NCBI GenBank assembly: GCA_035525495.1
Contig: DATLED010000058.1
Span: forward strand, 1-64,000
Length of the DNA stretch: 64,000 nucleotides
DNA from: DATLED01 sp035525495
Lineage (GTDB): Bacteria > Actinomycetota > Acidimicrobiia > Acidimicrobiales > CADCTF01
Direction of reading: 5' to 3'
Positions 34,623-45,039 of this stretch are shown here, in pieces. Positions within the stretch are counted from its first letter, which is position 1. Each line of letters opens with the position of its first letter. The position numbers and the translations under genes are program-made. Under the pieces are notes generated by a model. That model worked only from the letters and a program-made list of their open reading frames with translations. It did not search any database and was not told where the DNA came from.

Positions 34623-37250
34623 TTGCGCAAGGGCTTCTTCGCGGTGCTCGTCACCCTCCTCGTCGGTGTGCCGGCGGTGCTCCTCGACGCTCCCGTCCAG
34701 GCGAGCCCCGGGGACCAGTACACGACGACCCACTTCGGCGCGGGCAACCTGCCGCCGGGGTGCATCCAGAGCATGTCGCTCACCGACCCCGCCAACGACT
34801 GCTACCACATGCGGACGGGCATGAACGGCCTCGACTCACCACAGGTCGACGTGCTCGTGGTGGCGCCCGTGTCGCCGACGGCCGAGCGCGACATGCGGAT
34901 CATGCGTCAATCCGTCGAGATGTGGGAGAACGGCCTCGACTACCTGGCCGGGGAGATGGACCTCCCGTGGATGAAGGGCGTCGACTTCCACGTCACGCTC
35001 GACTACGTCGACCCGACAGGCGACACCGGCGGCGAGTTCACGACGTACCCCGTCGTCGACCCCGAGATCGTGGTCATCGCCACCAACCCGGTCGGCGGCA
35101 TCGGGATCGGCATCGATCCCGTGGCCAACGTGTTCCCCGGACAGGACACCATCCCGTGCCTGCCGGTGCAGAACCCCCTCGACTTCGCGGCCTGGGACAG
35201 TCTTCCCGGCTTCGAGAGTCACCACGAGGAGCGGACGGGCACCTACACGGAGGACTGCGCAGGGGGCACCGGTGGGAACGTCTGCTTCGCCATCAACGGC
35301 GCCATCGACCCCGAGCCGGGGACGGTCGACTTCTTCAACCTGTTCGACCTCGTGTCGCACGAGTTCGGCCACTGCCTCACCATCGGACACGTCGGTGACG
35401 GCGCCGAAGGGTCGTGGGGGCAGCTCCCGTCGAACGACATCATGGCCTACAGCTCGGACCCGCCCGGCAAGACGAAGTGCGTCTCGAGCCTCGACGTGGA
35501 GGGCATCGCCACCACGATGAGCAAGTACCTCGACGTGAACGGCGACGGTGCCGTGACGGCGTCGGACCGCCTGCTCGCCAACGATCAGGTCGGCGACGGT
35601 TCGGACCCGTTCCAGGTGCAGCACCCCCGCGACCACGTGTACGCGTCGTCGACGGGTTCGCCGCTCGACTGTCCCCAACCTGACGTCGGCCTCGTGCCCG
35701 GCGCCCGCACGCAGTGGACCCCGACGCCCACCGCCTCGTACCGGCCGGTGCTCACCGTGGAGACGCCCGCCGACGGCACGACGACCGACGGCTCCTCCGT
35801 CCACGTCACCGGGACGGTCGAGCGCGCCGCGATCGACGACGCCCCGACGTCGCCGACGGGCACCTACGACGACGCCGACCACGACGCCAAGCTGCCGGTG
35901 ACCGAGATCACCTCCTTCGACGTCGGCGTGACGGCGACGACCGTCGAGGCGACGCTGCACCTCGCCGACCTCTGGCCGTCGAAGGACGTGACGAGCGGTG
36001 TCACCTACAGCGCGACCATCGACGGCCGGCGCTTCGACTCCTTCGTCCGGTACCCGGCGCTCGACAACAACCCGAAGACGTGGGACACCTCGGCGAAGGC
36101 CTACCTCCCGGCGGGTTCCTCGACGTGGGACGCGGCCGCGAAGACCGTCTCCTTCCACATCCCCCGCGACTACCTCGCGGGGGCGCAGGTCGTCTCGCCG
36201 TACTTCGTCTCGGGCTCGACGAGCGAGGGCATCCTCGTCCACACGGTCACCGACGACACCGCTCCCGACGCCGGCAAGACGGTGGGCGTCGCCGCGATGG
36301 CTTCCCGACTCGGGGTGGCGTCGCCGGCGGCCGAGACGGCGTCGACGGTGACGTTCACGCACGAGGGCGGGAACACGTTCTTCACCGAGGAGTCCTCACT
36401 CGGATCGCCCGTCTTCGTCGTCGAGACCGGCAAGCCCCACACCTTCACCCTCGACGTCCCCCAGGTCAGCGACGTCACGTTCACGCTCGATTGGACGGGC
36501 GCCGATGCGGGCAACGACCTCGACCTCTACGTCACCGGCGCGGCGTCCTCGGGTACGAGCGCGGCCACCAGCGCGGCGCCCGAGGTGGCGAAGCTGGCGG
36601 CGATGTCGGGTCATCTCGACATCGAGGTCGACCCCTACCTCGTCACCGATGCCCTCGAAGGTGCCACCTACACGCTGAAGGCGGAGATCACGCCGCTCGG
36701 CGGCGGTGGGAGCGCCCCGGTGGACAGCGACGGTGACGGCGTCGATGACGCCGTCGACGCGTGCCCGGCGGTCGCCGGGGCCGGCAACGACGGCTGCCCG
36801 ATCGAGGCCATCGAGCACGTGCGGGTGTTCCTCGACGGTTCGCTCGCCGGCGCCCAGGACGTCGACACGGCCAACGGTCCGGATGCCTTCGACGTCGCCG
36901 TCGAGCTTCCCGTCGGCGCCCACCAACTGCGGACGGAGTGGGAGCGGAAGGGGAAGGTCCTGGCGACCGACACCCGGACCGTCACCCGCAGCCAGCCCGT
37001 CGCCGACGCGGACCGCGACGGTGTGGCCGACGGCAGCGACAACTGCCCCACCACCGCGAACCCCGACCAGGCCGACCTCGACGGTGACGGCATCGGTGAC
37101 GCCTGTGACGCCGACATCGACGGCGACGGCTCCAGCAACGCCACCGAGGTCGCCACCGGCACCGATCCCCGCGACCCGTCGTCGTTCCCGAGGGGCAAGA
37201 AGGGCGGGGGCGGCAAGGGGAGGAACGCGGCGCGCCCCACCCGGACGTGA
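34623..37250 (+). CDS. Secreted zinc metalloprotease with thrombospondin type-3 repeats
   Basis: An 875-residue exported protein. TTG 34623 follows AAAGGTG with a 5-base spacer and gives a clean signal peptide (RKGFFAVLVTLLVGVPAVLL). The zinc site is HEFGHCLTIGH at 246-256, matching the metzincin spacing HExxHxxxxxH, but with Thr where the usual Gly stands and Gly two residues later. An MAYSS segment downstream may be the Met-turn. Then come beta domains, including a pre-peptidase C-terminal-like region around 560-690 (PHTFTLDVPQVSDVTFTLDW). At the end are calcium-binding TSP3-type repeats (DSDGDGVDDAVDACP, DADRDGVADGSDNCP, DLDGDGIGDACDADIDGDG). The basic Gly/Lys C-terminus has no anchor. Confidence 0.82.
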   Translation: MRKGFFAVLVTLLVGVPAVLLDAPVQASPGDQYTTTHFGAGNLPPGCIQSMSLTDPANDCYHMRTGMNGLDSPQVDVLVVAPVSPTAERDMRIMRQSVEMWENGLDYLAGEMDLPWMKGVDFHVTLDYVDPTGDTGGEFTTYPVVDPEIVVIATNPVGGIGIGIDPVANVFPGQDTIPCLPVQNPLDFAAWDSLPGFESHHEERTGTYTEDCAGGTGGNVCFAINGAIDPEPGTVDFFNLFDLVSHEFGHCLTIGHVGDGAEGSWGQLPSNDIMAYSSDPPGKTKCVSSLDVEGIATTMSKYLDVNGDGAVTASDRLLANDQVGDGSDPFQVQHPRDHVYASSTGSPLDCPQPDVGLVPGARTQWTPTPTASYRPVLTVETPADGTTTDGSSVHVTGTVERAAIDDAPTSPTGTYDDADHDAKLPVTEITSFDVGVTATTVEATLHLADLWPSKDVTSGVTYSATIDGRRFDSFVRYPALDNNPKTWDTSAKAYLPAGSSTWDAAAKTVSFHIPRDYLAGAQVVSPYFVSGSTSEGILVHTVTDDTAPDAGKTVGVAAMASRLGVASPAAETASTVTFTHEGGNTFFTEESSLGSPVFVVETGKPHTFTLDVPQVSDVTFTLDWTGADAGNDLDLYVTGAASSGTSAATSAAPEVAKLAAMSGHLDIEVDPYLVTDALEGATYTLKAEITPLGGGGSAPVDSDGDGVDDAVDACPAVAGAGNDGCPIEAIEHVRVFLDGSLAGAQDVDTANGPDAFDVAVELPVGAHQLRTEWERKGKVLATDTRTVTRSQPVADADRDGVADGSDNCPTTANPDQADLDGDGIGDACDADIDGDGSSNATEVATGTDPRDPSSFPRGKKGGGGKGRNAARPTRT

Positions 37251-37266
37251 CGCCAGGCCGGCGTCA
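37248..37266. terminator. Small hairpin formed by two convergent stop codons
   Basis: TGACGCC-AGGCC-GGCGTCA is a perfect 7-bp stem with a 5-base loop. Its two ends are the TGA stops of the protease gene and of the small reverse gene. It could act as a bidirectional terminator; no U-tract is present. Confidence 0.4.
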
Positions 37267-37500
37267 GCCGGGAGTGGATCGCCGCGCGACGAGGTGATCG
37301 ACGAAGCGCTGCAGGTCGGGCCCGCGCCGCGCGGGCCCGTGCCACACGACGCCGGGCGGCAGCTCCTGGATGGCCGCCGCCGGCGGCTCGGGCTCGAGAG
37401 GGGCCGGCTCGACGGGGGTCGGTACCGGCGGTGTGGAGCGGGAACGGAGACCGAAATCCTCGAGCACCACGCCCACGAGTCGCCGGAACCGGAACACCAC
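37264..37500 (-). CDS. Small conserved-looking protein, unknown function
   Basis: The frame has strong third-position GC bias and gives about 78 residues from GTG 37500. It starts VVFRFRRLVGVVLEDFGLRSR, continues through a Pro/Glu-rich linker (PTPVEPAPLEPEPP) and ends GVVWHGPARRGPDLQRFVDHLVARR. No domain is recognised, and there is no membrane segment or signal peptide. It is divergent from the small zinc-ribbon gene 50 bp away and convergent with the protease. A longer frame to 37647 overlaps that zinc-ribbon gene and is not favoured. Confidence 0.45.
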   Translation of the reverse strand: MVFRFRRLVGVVLEDFGLRSRSTPPVPTPVEPAPLEPEPPAAAIQELPPGVVWHGPARRGPDLQRFVDHLVARRSTPG

Positions 37501-37549
37501 AACATCATCGGCAGGAGTCAGCCTCGACCCGAGGGGGCACAATTGCGGG

Positions 37550-37768
37550 ATGGGTACCTGTGAGCGGTGCAAAGGGACGACGACGGAGGTGCCGACGAAG
37601 GTCGGCGGCCAGGAGCTGGTCCTCCACCGGTGCTCGTTCTGCGACACGACCCAGTGGCGGCGCGACGACGAGCTGATCGACCTGCGCGAGGTGCTCGACC
37701 TGACCGCCGAGGCCCATCCGAAGAGTCGCCGTCACAAGGTCGAGGACGACTCGGAGTCGCTCCCGTAG
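37550..37768 (+). CDS. Small zinc-ribbon protein
   Basis: A 72-residue protein starting at ATG 37550 (MGTCERCKGTTTEVPTKVGG). Two CxxC knuckles (CERC at 4-7 and CSFC near 32-35) form a compact zinc ribbon, followed by WRRDDELIDLREVLDLTAEA and a charged tail. The frame is open upstream but without coding character. It may be a nucleic-acid- or protein-binding accessory; the family is not named with confidence. A hairpin follows the stop. Confidence 0.65.
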   Translation: MGTCERCKGTTTEVPTKVGGQELVLHRCSFCDTTQWRRDDELIDLREVLDLTAEAHPKSRRHKVEDDSESLP

Positions 37769-37782
37769 GACACTGCTGATCC

Positions 37783-37829
37783 TTCTGGGCGGGCTCAACC
37801 ACCGCACCGGTCGTTCAACCCGCCCAGAA
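37783..37829. terminator. Bidirectional hairpin terminator
   Basis: A 17-bp stem with two mismatches (TTCTGGGCGGGCTCAAC paired with GTTCAACCCGCCCAGAA) and a 13-base loop lies between the convergent zinc-ribbon and acyl-CoA ligase genes, 14 bases after one stop and 20 bases before the other. Confidence 0.7.
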
Positions 37830-37848
37830 CGGCGGTGCGGCGGTGCGG

Positions 37849-39492
<1,644 letters not shown>

Positions 39493-39502
39493 GCTCGGGA
39501 GC

Positions 39503-40468
39503 CTAGGTTTCGTCGGTTCCCGCCTGCCCGCTGGTGGTGGCGGTGTGCAGCCGCCGTGCGAGCGTCGCCGCGATGGCCACGAGGAGCCCGAGGGCGAGCA
39601 GCATCGGCGCCGTCCGTCCCGGTGCGTCGCGGTGCGGCGGAGCGACGAACTGGCGACCCGCGGCCAACTCGATTGGTCCCGCGTCGTCGGTGCGGACCTC
39701 GACGTCGGGGGAGGACACGCCATCCGTCCGCGCAGGGGCCGACGCCGACGCCTCGGTCGCGGCGGTCGTGGCCGCCGTGGCCTTCCCGCCGCGGCGGGAG
39801 GCCGGTGCGGAGGCCGACGCCGGTCCGGTGGCCGAAGCGGCGGGCGAGCCGGCGATGGGTTCGACGAACACCTCGGTGACGTAGAGGCGCCCGTCGACCC
39901 CGCGAACGGCCCCCACGGCCCCGGCCCGGAAGCCTCCGTCGAGGATGTTGGCGCGGTGGCCGTCGCTGGCCATCAGGCGCTCGTGGGCGCCGGCGGGGGT
40001 GTCGTTGAGGGCGACGTTCTCGCCCACGCGGCGGGCGCCGAGCCGGCGCTTGGTGGCCGCCGTGAACAGTTCGTCGTTGTGCCAGATGTCGCCGCGGGCG
40101 GCCATCTCCCGGCTGTGCTCCACGGCGATGGTGGCGGCCTCGGCCAGGAAGGTGAGCGCCGGCAGAGCGTGATCGGCGCGGGTGGCGTTCACGAGGTCGA
40201 AGAGCGCGTCGGCCGACGCCGGCTCGTCCCCCGCCGGCGGGGCTGCCGGCGACGGAGCGGGAGCAGGAGCCGGAGCCGGAGCGGGGGCGGGAGCGGGGGC
40301 GGGAGCCGGAGCCGGGGCGGGCGCCGGCGGCGCGGGGGTGGGCGGCACCGCGGGCGGCGGGCACAGCACCGCCACCGCGCAGCCGTCGTCGGCATGAGCG
40401 GGCGCCGCACCCAGGAGGAGGAGAGGCAGGAGGCAGAGGACGATCAGGATCACCCGCACGAAACGCAT
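39503..40468 (-). CDS. Secreted CAP-domain protein with Ala-Pro linker and C-terminal membrane anchor
   Basis: A 321-residue protein. The signal peptide (MRFVRVILIVLCLLPLLLLG..AHA) is followed by a rigid Ala-Pro dipeptide linker of about 26 residues. The CAP/SCP domain follows: LFDLVNATRADHALPAL, HSREMAARGDIWHND, RVGENVAL and GHRANILDGGFRAGAVGA. This keeps conserved CAP His/Glu positions (H of EHSR, E of GENVA, H of DGHRANI). An Ala/Thr-rich stretch then precedes a final hydrophobic helix (MLLALGLLVAIAATLA) and basic residues. ATG 40468 is preferred over GTG 40492. It is probably displayed on the outer face of the membrane; CAP proteins in bacteria lack a settled activity. Confidence 0.82.
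   Translation of the reverse strand: MRFVRVILIVLCLLPLLLLGAAPAHADDGCAVAVLCPPPAVPPTPAPPAPAPAPAPAPAPAPAPAPAPAPAPSPAAPPAGDEPASADALFDLVNATRADHALPALTFLAEAATIAVEHSREMAARGDIWHNDELFTAATKRRLGARRVGENVALNDTPAGAHERLMASDGHRANILDGGFRAGAVGAVRGVDGRLYVTEVFVEPIAGSPAASATGPASASAPASRRGGKATAATTAATEASASAPARTDGVSSPDVEVRTDDAGPIELAAGRQFVAPPHRDAPGRTAPMLLALGLLVAIAATLARRLHTATTSGQAGTDET
40256..40330. repeat. GGNGCN hexamer repeat encoding an Ala-Pro linker
   Basis: About 75 bp of degenerate GGAGCC/GGGGCG hexamers encode (Ala-Pro)n on the minus strand in the CAP-domain gene. Such DNA is prone to slippage, so linker length may vary between strains. Confidence 0.8.
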
Positions 40469-40589
40469 GAAGCTTCTTCGTTCGCTTCTCACAACATCCG
40501 GTCAACGAGGTCACCAAAGCTCACAATTCGGACATGGAGGGCGAAGCCTGCGTTGCCGACGCTCGGCGCCGGCCGTGCATGCTGAGTGC

Positions 40590-42074
40590 ATGAGACGACG
40601 GAGCCGTGGCGTGGCCGCGCCGCTGGCGCTGGCACTGGCACTGGTCGCTGCCGGCTGCTCCTCGAACGGCGGCGGCGGTCGTGCGGCGGCACCCGGCCGC
40701 ACCTCCGCCCCCACGGAGTCGACATCGACCTCGTCGACGTCGCCGTCGGCCGGGCCCGCCGGGACGACGACCACGGTCGCCCAGGCGACGCCGCGGGTGA
40801 CCGGCCCGGCACAGGTGCGTCCGGGACCCGCGCAGGCGCCGGCGGCGTCGTGTCCTGCGGTCCCCGAGCGGCCGACGCCGCGGAGCGACCGTCCGACCTA
40901 TGACCTCGACGTCGACGTCCGGCCGGCCGAGGGGATCGTCGTCGGCAACGAGACCGTCCGCTTCACGCCCGACGTGGCGACCGATCGGCTGGTGTTCCGG
41001 TTGTGGGCGAACGCCCCCCGCATCACCCGCGCCGGCGGGAGGATCGAGGTCGGCCTCGACGGGGCGTCGCAGCCGAACCCGACGACCCTCGTCCTGCCCC
41101 GCAAGGTGGCGGCGGGAGAGACGACCGAGGTGTCGATGACGTGGCAGCTCACGCTGCCGACGTCCGGGACCAACGACCGCATCGCCCGCAGCGGGAACGC
41201 CGTGCGCCTCGGGTCGTTCTTCCCCGTGCTGTCGTGGCACCCCGGACTCGGGTGGGCGACCGAACCGCCGACGTCGGGGTTCGCCGAGGCGTCGTTGTCG
41301 CTCCCCGCCGACTTCGACGTGCAGGTGCAGGTGCCCGACGGCTCGCAGGTGCTGGCGACGGGCGTGTCCGACAAGCCGGGTCACTGGGTGGCGTCAGGCG
41401 TGCCCGACTGGGCGATGTCGATCGGCGACCTCCGGATCGTGACGGGGACGGCGGACGGGGGTGTGGCCGTGGCCGTCGGCGTCGATCGTCAGGTGGGCGA
41501 CGCGCCGGGTCCGTACCTCGACAAGGTGATCGCCGTCCTCGACGACTTCTCGAAGCGCTTCGGTCCGTACCCGTGGCCGTCGTACTCGCTGGTGTTGGAG
41601 CCCGACCTGTCGGGCGGCATCGAGTACCCGATGCACGCGATGCAGGGGCCGGGGACGCTCGGGCGGACGACGTCGCACGAGGTCGCGCACATGTGGTTCT
41701 ACGGGTTGGTGGCGACCAACCAGGGGGCGACGCCATGGATCGACGAAGGACTGGCGACGTGGGCCGAGGGTCGGTTCGAGGGGACGACGGCCTCCATCAA
41801 GGCCAAGGAGGTTCCCGCCGCGGGCAAGGGTCACGCGGGGGAGCCGATGACGTACTGGGAGGCCCGCCAGTCGATCTACTACCGGTCGGTGTACGTGCAG
41901 GGTGCCCAGGCGGTGGGGGCGCTCGGGTCTCCGGAGCTCGTCGACTGCGCGCTGCGACAGCTGGTGGCCCGGCAGGCCTATCGCGTGAGCGGCAACGGCG
42001 AGGTCATCGCCGCGTTGTCCGTCGTGTCACCCGACGCCGCCGCCGTGCTCGCCCGCTACGGGATCCACGGGTAG
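40590..42074 (+). CDS. M1-family-like zinc metallopeptidase lipoprotein
   Basis: A 494-residue protein. The signal peptide ends in a lipobox (LVAAGCSS), so it is probably lipid-anchored outside the membrane. A Ser/Thr-rich linker precedes an aminopeptidase-N-like N-domain (about 110-290). The gluzincin site is HEVAH at 363-367, with the third ligand E386 in WIDEGLATWAE, exactly 18 residues after the second His. The exopeptidase GAMEN motif is replaced by GGIEYPMHAM, which suggests altered substrate choice. ATG 40590 is the start, as the open frame upstream overlaps the divergent CAP promoter. Confidence 0.84.
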   Translation: MRRRSRGVAAPLALALALVAAGCSSNGGGGRAAAPGRTSAPTESTSTSSTSPSAGPAGTTTTVAQATPRVTGPAQVRPGPAQAPAASCPAVPERPTPRSDRPTYDLDVDVRPAEGIVVGNETVRFTPDVATDRLVFRLWANAPRITRAGGRIEVGLDGASQPNPTTLVLPRKVAAGETTEVSMTWQLTLPTSGTNDRIARSGNAVRLGSFFPVLSWHPGLGWATEPPTSGFAEASLSLPADFDVQVQVPDGSQVLATGVSDKPGHWVASGVPDWAMSIGDLRIVTGTADGGVAVAVGVDRQVGDAPGPYLDKVIAVLDDFSKRFGPYPWPSYSLVLEPDLSGGIEYPMHAMQGPGTLGRTTSHEVAHMWFYGLVATNQGATPWIDEGLATWAEGRFEGTTASIKAKEVPAAGKGHAGEPMTYWEARQSIYYRSVYVQGAQAVGALGSPELVDCALRQLVARQAYRVSGNGEVIAALSVVSPDAAAVLARYGIHG

Positions 42075-42116
42075 CGGTCGCTCCCGCTCGGTCTTCGGGC
42101 GCGTCGGGTTGGTCGG

Positions 42117-43154
42117 CTACCGCTTCGAATCGGAGGGGACGCAGGCGTCGGCGAGCTTGGTCTGGGCGATCAGGAAAGCGGCTTTCGACGGTCGACCCAC
42201 GGCCTTGAGCTCGTCGGCGGCCTCGCGCACCGGCGTCGACGCCGTCTCGGCCGCGAGGTCGAGGTCGGTGAGCCGCTGCTGGAGCTGCGCGTTGTCGAGG
42301 GTGCCGCTCCCGAGCGCGCTGCGGAGCTGGCCGAACTGGCGGCACGCCTCCTGCGTCCCGGTCGCCGCCGTGGTCTCGCCGGCGCGGACGACGCCGACGA
42401 AGACCAGCACCGCCAGCAGGCCGACGACGGCGCCGAGGATGATCTTCCAGCGCCGGCGCCGCATGCCCTCGCGCACCTCCTGGCGGGCCGCCTGGGCGGC
42501 GAGGTCGCGCCGGCGGGCGACGACCACGAGGGCTTCACGGGGGGCGACGTCGGTGCGCCACCACGAGCGCGTGAAGTACCCGCAACCGCAGCGCCAGCTC
42601 TCCTGCCGCTCCACCGTGAACCCGACCGTGTCACAGCTCTCGCACACCGCCCACCGCCACGCGCGCTCGCAGGTGACGCAGCGGAAACGGGTGACGTCGA
42701 CGGGCGTCTGCTGCGTACCCCTGCACTGGGGGCATCGGACGAACACGAGGTCGCCGCCGTCGGACGGGATGTCCCAGTCGTCCTCGGGAACGGCGTTCGG
42801 GTGGTGGTCGCCCTCCGCCTCGGCGAGCACGTCGTGGAGGACGACGGACCTCTCGGGGCGCGGTTCTCTGGGGACGATGACCGACGGCCGCTGCACGAGG
42901 AGTCCGCGCGCGGCGAGCCGGGCCCGGATCGACTCGATCGAACCGTCGTCGACCTCGGGCGCGGGCTCGGTGGGCTCGACCTCCGGCGCGGGCTCGGTGG
43001 GCTCGGCCGACGGCCGCTCCGGTGCGGCGACCGGGCCGTGCTCGTGGTCGGACTGCGCGGCCTCCATGGCGTGGTGAAGCCCGATGGCCGACGACATGTC
43101 CGCGGAGCGGCGGGCGGCGCGGTCGTCTTCCACCCGGTCTTGATCGGCACCCAT
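42117..43154 (-). CDS. Membrane protein with multiple CxxC zinc knuckles
   Basis: A 345-residue protein from ATG 43154. An acidic N-terminus (PEVEPTEPAPEVDDGS) leads to a cysteine-rich region with CPQC, CVTC, CESC and CGCG, probably two zinc ribbons. A basic segment (EGMRRRRWK), one transmembrane helix (IILGAVVGLLAVLVFVGVV) and a ~90-residue helical C-terminal domain follow. The membrane orientation predicts the zinc part inside and the helical part outside. It lies 11 bp after the PilX-like gene and is probably the last gene of the prepilin operon. I do not recognise the family; a role as assembly or scaffold factor is only a context guess. Confidence 0.72.
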   Translation of the reverse strand: MGADQDRVEDDRAARRSADMSSAIGLHHAMEAAQSDHEHGPVAAPERPSAEPTEPAPEVEPTEPAPEVDDGSIESIRARLAARGLLVQRPSVIVPREPRPERSVVLHDVLAEAEGDHHPNAVPEDDWDIPSDGGDLVFVRCPQCRGTQQTPVDVTRFRCVTCERAWRWAVCESCDTVGFTVERQESWRCGCGYFTRSWWRTDVAPREALVVVARRRDLAAQAARQEVREGMRRRRWKIILGAVVGLLAVLVFVGVVRAGETTAATGTQEACRQFGQLRSALGSGTLDNAQLQQRLTDLDLAAETASTPVREAADELKAVGRPSKAAFLIAQTKLADACVPSDSKR

Positions 43155-43165
43155 GGGGGTCGACT

Positions 43166-44395
43166 TCAGGGTGTGCCCCAGGCCGGGACGGCGTCGGTCG
43201 ACGGGATCTCCCGGTACCGGCTCACCCGCCAGTCCGGGCCGAGGTAGGTGGCGAGGTCGAAGTCGTAGAGGATCTTCATGTTCGGGGTGCCGTTGGCGCG
43301 GAGCTGACCGACGTTGATCGAGCCGGCCCACGAGAGCTGCCCGCCGTTGATGGTCATCGCCGTGTCGGGGGCGAAGAGGACGCCGCGGAAGCTGACATCG
43401 GTGGCCGTGTTGTGGAGGATGGGCTCGGCGCCGACCTTGTAGACCTGGAACCGGGTGGCCGATTGCCCGGGGTTCACGACGGCGGCGGACATGTCGAGGG
43501 AGTAGTTCGCCAAGACCGTCGAGCCGTCGGCGCTCCTGGTCGGGAGGATGTAGACCTGCACGGGTCCCTGGGCCGGGTTGGGCGCCATCGTGCCGAGGAA
43601 GGTCACGTTGCGCCGGCACACGTACGGACCGGAGCTGCCGTTGATGACCGCCGGGTTGATGGCCGTGGTGAGCGCCGACCCGAAGACCCCACCGGGCGGG
43701 CAGTTCTCCCAGTTGACCCCGCCGACGGCGCCGGCCGGTTGCGGCGGTTCCTGGATCGAGAGATCCCTCGGGTCGGCCAGCTTCGTGGTCTGGCCGACCG
43801 GGCACTCGGACTGCACTTGGTACCAGTCGATCAGGATGCCCGGAGGCACCGTGCCGTTGCAGACCACGGTGGCGTTGGAGCCGACGCGGACGTCGCCGGT
43901 GCCAGCGAAGAGCCCGAAGGTCACCTTGACCGGCCCGGCGGAAGCGGCACCGTCGAGGGTGAGCGGGCCCCGGGAGAAGAGCGCATACGGGAACTTGGCC
44001 GTGCGGTTGACGCGCACCTGGAGGGCATGCTTCGACGTGCCGGAATAGCCGATGGCGGAGATGACGTACTCCGACTCGCTGTTCTTCTGGGCCCAGTACT
44101 TGAACTTCCGCTTGCCCGTGGCGGCATCGATCGACTCCGCGGGCCAGGACGCGGGCGCGTTCTGGTCGATCTTGAACAGGGCGTCGGCGACGCCGGCGTC
44201 GGCGGAGGCCAGGGCGGCGTCGTAGTCCTGCCCCTGGCGCACGAAGTTCATGACCGAGAGGGTGCGCCCGAGCACGGCCAGGGAGAGCGTCGTGAGGACG
44301 AGCATGATGATGATCGCCATGATCAGCGCCGCTCCGGCCTCGCTCGGGTTCGCGGTCGCTTGGCGGCGGCGGACGCGGACGCGGGAACGGATCAC
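43166..44395 (-). CDS. PilX-like pilus-associated protein
   Basis: A 409-residue protein that starts at GTG 44395 in a GTGA overlap with the preceding prepilin gene. A basic leader (RSRVRVRRRQ) is followed by EAGAALIMAIIIMLVLTTLSLAVLG, a single hydrophobic helix of the type seen in PilX/minor pilin-like proteins, without a classic G/FTLIE cleavage motif. The large exported domain (about 50-409) is beta-rich with few cysteines. PilX-like proteins sit at pilus tips or help assembly in type IV pilus and secretion systems. The assignment rests on the helix and the operon. Confidence 0.72.
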   Translation of the reverse strand: MIRSRVRVRRRQATANPSEAGAALIMAIIIMLVLTTLSLAVLGRTLSVMNFVRQGQDYDAALASADAGVADALFKIDQNAPASWPAESIDAATGKRKFKYWAQKNSESEYVISAIGYSGTSKHALQVRVNRTAKFPYALFSRGPLTLDGAASAGPVKVTFGLFAGTGDVRVGSNATVVCNGTVPPGILIDWYQVQSECPVGQTTKLADPRDLSIQEPPQPAGAVGGVNWENCPPGGVFGSALTTAINPAVINGSSGPYVCRRNVTFLGTMAPNPAQGPVQVYILPTRSADGSTVLANYSLDMSAAVVNPGQSATRFQVYKVGAEPILHNTATDVSFRGVLFAPDTAMTINGGQLSWAGSINVGQLRANGTPNMKILYDFDLATYLGPDWRVSRYREIPSTDAVPAWGTP

Positions 44396-45039
44396 GGCGT
44401 CACCGTGGGCGCGGCGCAGCCGACGCCACCCGGCAGGCGGTTGCGCAACTGCGCGTCCGACGACAGGAGCACCGGTTGCGGGCCACGGTTCGGTGCGGCG
44501 AGCAGGTTGACCCTGATGCGCACGCTGCAGTGGGCGATGTCCTGGGGATCGTCGGTCGCCAGGTTGTAGGGGGTGTCCGATTCGGCCTTGTAGAACTCGA
44601 ACAGGACGGCGCCATAGCTGTTCACGACGCCCGGAACTCGGTAGGTGATCGCGCCGGACCCGTCCAGCAGCTCGCGCCGCAGCTCCTGCTTCGTGGTGTC
44701 GACGACCCAACGGATCGGCACCGCCGGGAGGCTGATGTTGGTGTACACGTTGAGCTTGATCTGGAGGGCGTAGGCGGAGGCGGGCTGCGCTTGGCCGTTC
44801 ACGGGGTCGAGGCGCTCCAGGGGCTCGGCCGACCGGATGTCGCGCTGCAGGGAGACCATCGCTTGGCGGAGGATCTCCTGGTTGTCGGCGAACGAGCTGA
44901 GGCGCTTCTCGGCGTTGGTCTGGCTCACCAGGATGCCCAGGAGGGAGGCCATGACCGTCATGGCGATGGCCATCGTGACCGACAGCTCGATGACGGTGAA
45001 CCCGGCTTCGTCGCTGATGCCGCCGTGGCGCGGCGTCAC
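44392..45039 (-). CDS. Prepilin-like protein (PilW type)
   Basis: A 215-residue protein with a type III (prepilin) signal. After a short leader, G13 is followed by FTVIELSVTMAIAMTVMASL, with Glu at +5 (E18) of the mature form, the signature for cleavage and N-methylation by a PilD-type prepilin peptidase. The rest is a globular beta domain with DIRSAEPLERLDP typical of PilW-like proteins. It starts at GTG 45039 within a GTGA overlap. No prepilin peptidase is visible in the window. Confidence 0.84.
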   Translation of the reverse strand: MTPRHGGISDEAGFTVIELSVTMAIAMTVMASLLGILVSQTNAEKRLSSFADNQEILRQAMVSLQRDIRSAEPLERLDPVNGQAQPASAYALQIKLNVYTNISLPAVPIRWVVDTTKQELRRELLDGSGAITYRVPGVVNSYGAVLFEFYKAESDTPYNLATDDPQDIAHCSVRIRVNLLAAPNRGPQPVLLSSDAQLRNRLPGGVGCAAPTVTP

